Source: BCD1 sp965230565
Lineage (GTDB): Bacteria > Bacteroidota > Bacteroidia > Chitinophagales > Saprospiraceae
Assembly: GCA_965230565.1 (NCBI GenBank)
Contig: CBDDLH010000012.1
Span: 744,001 to 808,000 of the forward strand
Direction: 5' to 3'
DNA length: 64,000 bases
Part shown: piece after piece, positions 60,440-64,000 of the stretch
Layout of the letters: each line of letters starts with the position of its first letter
Numbering within the stretch: the first letter of the stretch is position 1
Translations under genes and position numbers: made by a program
The notes under the pieces: generated by a model
The model's database searches: none
Told to the model about the DNA's origin: nothing
The model's input: only the letters and a program-made list of their open reading frames with translations

Positions 60440-60533
60440 AGTACCAGTACCAGGTTAGCAGTTGAGGGAAAAAGCTTATCAAGGTTTTGCCTTTGAGCAG
60501 ATGAGCGGAGAGCAAAGGCGAAACCTTGTCGGG
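60440..60533 (+). repeat. Stem-loop repeat B, copy 1
   Basis: Contains AAGGTTTTGCCTTTG and CAAAGGCGAAACCTT, a 15-bp inverted repeat with one mismatch around AGCAGATGAGCGGAGAG. Other copies at 60671-60746 and 63679-63776. Confidence 0.85.
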
Positions 60534-60611
60534 ACAGCGGTATTACAATCAGCCATTTTCGACTGCTGATCAGGCGGTGGAGGAGATTATGGGGTAGGTT
60601 TCAGGCGGCAG
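60530..60611 (+). repeat. Duplicated iorB 3' end, copy A2
   Basis: Identical to 60336-60417. It is a non-coding relic of the duplicated end of iorB. Confidence 0.92.
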
Positions 60612-60670
60612 CCTTCAGTCGACAGTCTGCAGTTAAACAGTATTTAGAGTCCTACCAAAGGTTCAGAGTC

Positions 60671-60746
60671 AGTTGAGGGAAAAAGCTTATCAAGGTCTTT
60701 GCCTTTGAGCAGATGAGCGGAGAGCAAAGGCGAAACCTTGTCGGAG
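60671..60746 (+). repeat. Stem-loop repeat B, copy 2
   Basis: AGTTGAGGGAAAAAGCTTATC, split here as AGTTGAGGGAAAAAGC plus TTATC, then the same stem and loop as copy 1, with one extra base in the left arm (GGTCTTTGCC). It ends 12 bases before the next start codon. Confidence 0.8.
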
Positions 60747-60757
60747 CAATAAATTAA

Positions 60758-61768
60758 ATGAAAACAATGTTTAGAAAAAACTTGAGTCTTTGGGGTTTAG
60801 TATTCCCTATGCTCTTTTTTGGTTGCTCCACGACCACCTATATCGTTAATCTTAATGGAACAAATCCCTTTTATGTAAATGGAAGAGTTAAAACTTTTAC
60901 CGAAGTAGTATATGCCAAGGTAATTGTCAATAACAAATCTTCCGATAGCATAGAATTAGCTCGTAGAAAGCACCTGGAATTTTCAAAAGATGGTAAAATC
61001 CTTTACCAGGAATTTTTCACTTACGGTAACGATGAAAACATTTTTACCTACCATTATGGAGAGGAAGGAAATTTGAACCTGGTGGTGCAAAAAGTTAATG
61101 GAAAAATCATTTCAAAATACAAAATCACCTATGAGGGGTACCTTAAAAAAAGAGAAGAATGGATTGATGTATCCTACCCTAACAGTTCCCAAGCAACCAC
61201 TTTTCACTATAATGAAAATGGTGAATTAATACGAGAATATTATTTCTTTCTGAATTCATTAAATCCGATTTCTGAGACCTTTTATGAATATAATAAGAAA
61301 GGACAAGTTAGCAATAAGATAGTTCGTTATTTCGGGAGGAAGTATGAAAAAGAAGAGCATACTTTTAAATACGACTGGAAAGGCAGGAAGATTTTTTCTC
61401 AAAAAACAGAAATTAACTTAAAAGATTCCAGTGATGTAAATATCAGGAAGGAATACATAAAATATAAAACATCGGGAAGTGTGAAACGCCGAGTATTTAG
61501 CAAGTATGCGAAGAACAAAAGTTACTATTATCAATTGGCCATAAAAAATAAGCATGGACATCTAGTCAAGCTCCAACGGTTTGGAATTAGTGAATCAGAA
61601 TTTGATACTGAAACTTCCGAAAACCTGGAAGCCTGGCTGCTTTCTGAGACAGAAGCTGTTTATCAATATGAGTTTGATAAATATGGAAATTGGCTAAAAA
61701 TAGTAACAGAAGATCCAATTATTAATCCCCCTTCCGGTATAATTAGGAACTTCATATACTATGAATAG
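60758..61768 (+). CDS. Hypothetical lipoprotein with YD-like repeats
   Basis: 336 residues. The signal sequence ends in a lipobox (LFFGCS, Cys at about 23; ATG 60767 is an alternative start). The mature part has loosely repeated beta motifs such as TFHYNENGELIREY, FYEYNKKGQVSNK, FKYDWKGRKIFSQ and YEFDKYGNWLKI, like RHS/YD or YwqK-type repeats. It may be a surface or periplasmic beta structure. It follows repeat B directly. Confidence 0.65.
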   Translation: MKTMFRKNLSLWGLVFPMLFFGCSTTTYIVNLNGTNPFYVNGRVKTFTEVVYAKVIVNNKSSDSIELARRKHLEFSKDGKILYQEFFTYGNDENIFTYHYGEEGNLNLVVQKVNGKIISKYKITYEGYLKKREEWIDVSYPNSSQATTFHYNENGELIREYYFFLNSLNPISETFYEYNKKGQVSNKIVRYFGRKYEKEEHTFKYDWKGRKIFSQKTEINLKDSSDVNIRKEYIKYKTSGSVKRRVFSKYAKNKSYYYQLAIKNKHGHLVKLQRFGISESEFDTETSENLEAWLLSETEAVYQYEFDKYGNWLKIVTEDPIINPPSGIIRNFIYYE

Positions 61769-61800
61769 GTTCTGTAAAAAGTTGCATTCAAGGTGACACC

Positions 61801-62046
61801 ATGAGCATACAAGAAAAATTACTTGTAACTCTTTTCTGGACAATCGGAATGTTTGTTCTTATAAAAATAATGAGAAAAACAAATGATGATATAAAATCCG
61901 GTCTGGAGAAGAGAAATCCTAAACTGTTAGCTAAAGCAGAATGGTTCTTATCGGAAGAAAAGAAAAAAGTAGTTGATTATTTGATTATAGGCATGACCAT
62001 AGGATGGATAATTATGGTTTGGTTGAATAAAGTGGATCCATTTTGA
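61801..62046 (+). CDS. Small membrane protein
   Basis: 81 residues with two membrane helices (about 8-23 and 60-76; LIIGMTIGWIIMVWL) and a basic-acidic cytoplasmic loop between. No family was recognised. It starts 32 bases after the lipoprotein gene, so it is probably co-transcribed. Confidence 0.6.
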   Translation: MSIQEKLLVTLFWTIGMFVLIKIMRKTNDDIKSGLEKRNPKLLAKAEWFLSEEKKKVVDYLIIGMTIGWIIMVWLNKVDPF

Positions 62047-62095
62047 AATCAAGGTGACGCATTTACGTAAACTATTGCATCACCTTGAAATCAAA
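62042..62095. repeat. Inverted repeat over the end of the small membrane protein gene
   Basis: TTTGAAATCAAGGTGACGCA pairs imperfectly with TGCATCACCTTGAAATCAAA across 14 bases. Its left arm includes the stop codon. It may act as a terminator. Confidence 0.55.
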
Positions 62096-62234
62096 CTTAC
62101 TCTGTAGTCCTTGCGTACCTTGCGCATTCATTGCGACCATTGCGGTTAAAAACCAAAGACTCATCTTGAAAAAATCTTTACAGAATATCGAATAATGAAC
62201 ACCGAATATCCAATATCGAAGTGATACTACGTGT

Positions 62235-63581
62235 CTACGAAACCCACTCCCCGATCTTCGACCCAATATTCGTAGTTTCTCCTCCGGTACTTGAGCTGCC
62301 GCTTGGCAGTGGCGGATCCTGCTCGTAGTAGACGCCTTTATCATTGACAAAAATGATGTCCTTGCCAGGAAGGCGTTCATAAATGATGACAAAGGAAGAA
62401 CCGCCGTAATTGAAAGTGCCCATTCTTTGGCCTTTATGAACCTTTTTGTCTTTCTTCATTTTCTTGTCAAAAGTAATTGTCGAAACTTCACTCATGCCCA
62501 GCGGTATACAGCAAATGTGACCATAATCCTTTGTTTTGAAAACGATGATGCCACGGGCGTTCACCTGTGCGAGGTAAGGTAAGGAAGCCGTAGTCGCACC
62601 ACCAAAATCGGGCAGGACCAGCTTGTTGAAGAAATAACCGGGAACAACCAACGGATCAAATAAAACTTTTCCGTTGACCGGAACCCACCACTGGTGGAAA
62701 TTATATGGATTCAGGTAGGTCTGGAAAATGTAACCGTTATCAAAAATACTGACCAGGTCATGTTTGTCGAGGATGGCCTGCTGTTTCGGGTCCGGCGAAC
62801 TCAGAATATCCGCCAGTGAATACTGCATATCCTTGAACCAGAATACATCTTTCTTTTTGATGTTCCTTCTCCAACGGAAAAGGGAACCGTCGTTCGGACA
62901 AATGATGGTTTTGTTGGATTTGGGATCAGCTATCGGCCTGGACTTCTCAGGATCTTCAAAATCCCGGGTAAAGAAAGAGTTCCAGGATTTCCAATAAGGC
63001 AAGGTTGGGGAATCTTTTTTCCAGATCGGGAAATCATATTGTTTTTTGGCCGTATCGGAAAGCCATTGTTTTCCTTCCTTTCGGAATCCGACGTTGGAAG
63101 CTTCTGTGTCCAAAAATTTGTTCCACTTCTGGAGAATGACAGACATTTTTTCGTTGAACATCGGATTGGCGAACAGTTCCGAACCGCTCAAGGTCGGGTC
63201 GATACCCACGACAAAAGCGGAGAAAGGCAACCCTACCAGGTCATCATTGATAAAGGCCGGGGCCATGGTCAGGATCTTGGTGAACGCTTTCAGGATGGTG
63301 TCCTTGTCCTTAATTCGGGGAATTGCAACAATACCATCTGCGGCGTGGGAAGCTTTGATGTTTTCATTTTCCTTACAGGCATTGTCAACCAGATATTGGA
63401 TGACGTCATTTTCTTCAATCAATTTATTCAGATCCTCAATACATGGTGGATACTCTGCTTCTTCCGGTAATTCCTCCAGAACAAGTCTAAAGAATTCCAG
63501 TAAACTATCGCTGCCGGGTGCCGGCAACCAATGGCTTTGTACATTGAAAGGACTGAGTGGATTGGATTCGTTGGATTGCAT
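62235..63581 (-). CDS. PSD-family decarboxylase with N-terminal PSDC domain
   Basis: 448 residues, without signal peptide or membrane helix. The N-terminal 190 residues match the domain fused to soluble phosphatidylserine-decarboxylase-like enzymes (FINDDLVGLPFSAFVVG). The C-terminal decarboxylase domain has WNSFFTRDF, CPNDGSLFRWR, YNFHQWWVPVNGKV and the self-cleavage site YGGSSFVII near residue 393 (cleavage at Gly-Ser makes the pyruvoyl cofactor). Fungal L-tryptophan decarboxylase PsiD has the same domain order, so an amino-acid rather than a phospholipid substrate is plausible. The C-terminal 40 residues are unusual and low in complexity (PSGSSSTGGETTNIG). Confidence 0.85.
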   Translation of the reverse strand: MQSNESNPLSPFNVQSHWLPAPGSDSLLEFFRLVLEELPEEAEYPPCIEDLNKLIEENDVIQYLVDNACKENENIKASHAADGIVAIPRIKDKDTILKAFTKILTMAPAFINDDLVGLPFSAFVVGIDPTLSGSELFANPMFNEKMSVILQKWNKFLDTEASNVGFRKEGKQWLSDTAKKQYDFPIWKKDSPTLPYWKSWNSFFTRDFEDPEKSRPIADPKSNKTIICPNDGSLFRWRRNIKKKDVFWFKDMQYSLADILSSPDPKQQAILDKHDLVSIFDNGYIFQTYLNPYNFHQWWVPVNGKVLFDPLVVPGYFFNKLVLPDFGGATTASLPYLAQVNARGIIVFKTKDYGHICCIPLGMSEVSTITFDKKMKKDKKVHKGQRMGTFNYGGSSFVIIYERLPGKDIIFVNDKGVYYEQDPPLPSGSSSTGGETTNIGSKIGEWVS

Positions 63582-64000
63582 AATTTTTTATTTTGATTTA
63601 CTATGCAAATATCAATAGTTCAGATTTTCCGGAAAAGGGTATAAATACGGGTTTGTTAGCTGGTAGTTTGTAAATAGTAGTACCAGTACCAGGTTAGCAG
63701 TTTAAGGAAAAAGCTTATCAAGGTTTTGCCTTTGAGCAGATGAGCGGAGAGCAAAGGTGAAACCTTGTCGGAGCAGAATGACACCTGGTATTTCAGTAAG
63801 GCACTACCTTGAAATTATTGCCCACCAACTACCATGCAATAAAATGCCATGTCTTTGGAATGAGTTCTCTGTAATTGACCCTCCGTAGAGGTAAATAGTT
63901 CTCCTGTGTTTGGAAAATCCCAAATAAAACATTGTGAGTGATGGCAAACGCTGCCATTTTAAAATGGATTTTGGGGAGGTATAAATCAGCCTATTAAAAA
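63582..64000. other. Gene-free right end with repeat B
   Basis: Apart from repeat B copy 3, no gene or terminator was recognised before the window ends. The PSD-family gene's promoter must lie in its left part, on the minus strand. Confidence 0.5.
63679..63776 (+). repeat. Stem-loop repeat B, copy 3
   Basis: Same TACCAGTACCAGGTTAGCAG opening and AAGGTTTTGCCTTTG / CAAAGGTGAAACCTT stem as 60440-60533, with few differences, 3.2 kb away and in the same orientation. Confidence 0.85.

Overview
The window looks like a chromosome segment from a gliding or surface-living Bacteroidota, most likely a Saprospiraceae-like lineage. The evidence is gene content: type IX secretion (T9SS) C-terminal sorting domains of both the short type A and the CHU_C type B kind, a 1547-residue SprB-like repeat adhesin, a T9SS plug protein, DUF4292, DUF4129 and DUF4350 proteins, FG-GAP and LamG surface proteins, few Shine-Dalgarno sites, and gaps full of short palindromic repeats. 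No rRNA, tRNA, CRISPR array, phage or transposase gene was recognised. Layout: 1-13 kb holds the end of a SecA-like gene, a DUF3052-like protein, a CtpA protease, malic enzyme, a secreted FG-GAP protein, the N-degron pair aat/clpS, a TPR/DUF4292/EnvC-like envelope run and hflX. 13-23 kb holds a YcxB-like protein, an M29 aminopeptidase, a DEDD-exonuclease-like protein, a CPBP protease, a likely mpg/T9SS-plug/Crp operon, guaB and tadA. 23-34 kb holds DUF4129-DUF4350 and MoxR, separated by a 1.7-kb stretch that contains two unrelated small genes and two direct repeats; then a Prc-type protease, a SUMF1-like protein and an M20 amidohydrolase. 34-47 kb is a surface and adhesion region (T9SS mini-protein, SprB-like giant, two LamG proteins) mixed with ebfC, a Ca2+/Na+ exchanger and a DUF937 protein. 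47.6-55.1 kb is visibly AT-richer and holds a 1419-residue Roco protein (23 LRRs, Roc GTPase, COR, an apparent effector-associated domain and C-terminal membrane segments) among unrecognised membrane and lipoprotein genes. 55-64 kb returns to ordinary composition: a racemase, SRPBCC-like, RDD and DUF2200 proteins, an IorA/IorB molybdenum hydroxylase whose large subunit is split by a frameshift, and a PSD-family decarboxylase with the domain layout of soluble amino-acid decarboxylases. The best candidate for an undescribed system is the Roco island. Its architecture (repeat sensor, GTPase switch, adaptor domain, membrane module) resembles bacterial conflict or immunity proteins; this is inference from domain order, not a demonstrated function. 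The second theme is the number of dispersed palindromic repeat families, several in inverted or direct pairs. One 194-bp tandem duplication copied the 3' end of iorB together with a stem-loop repeat.
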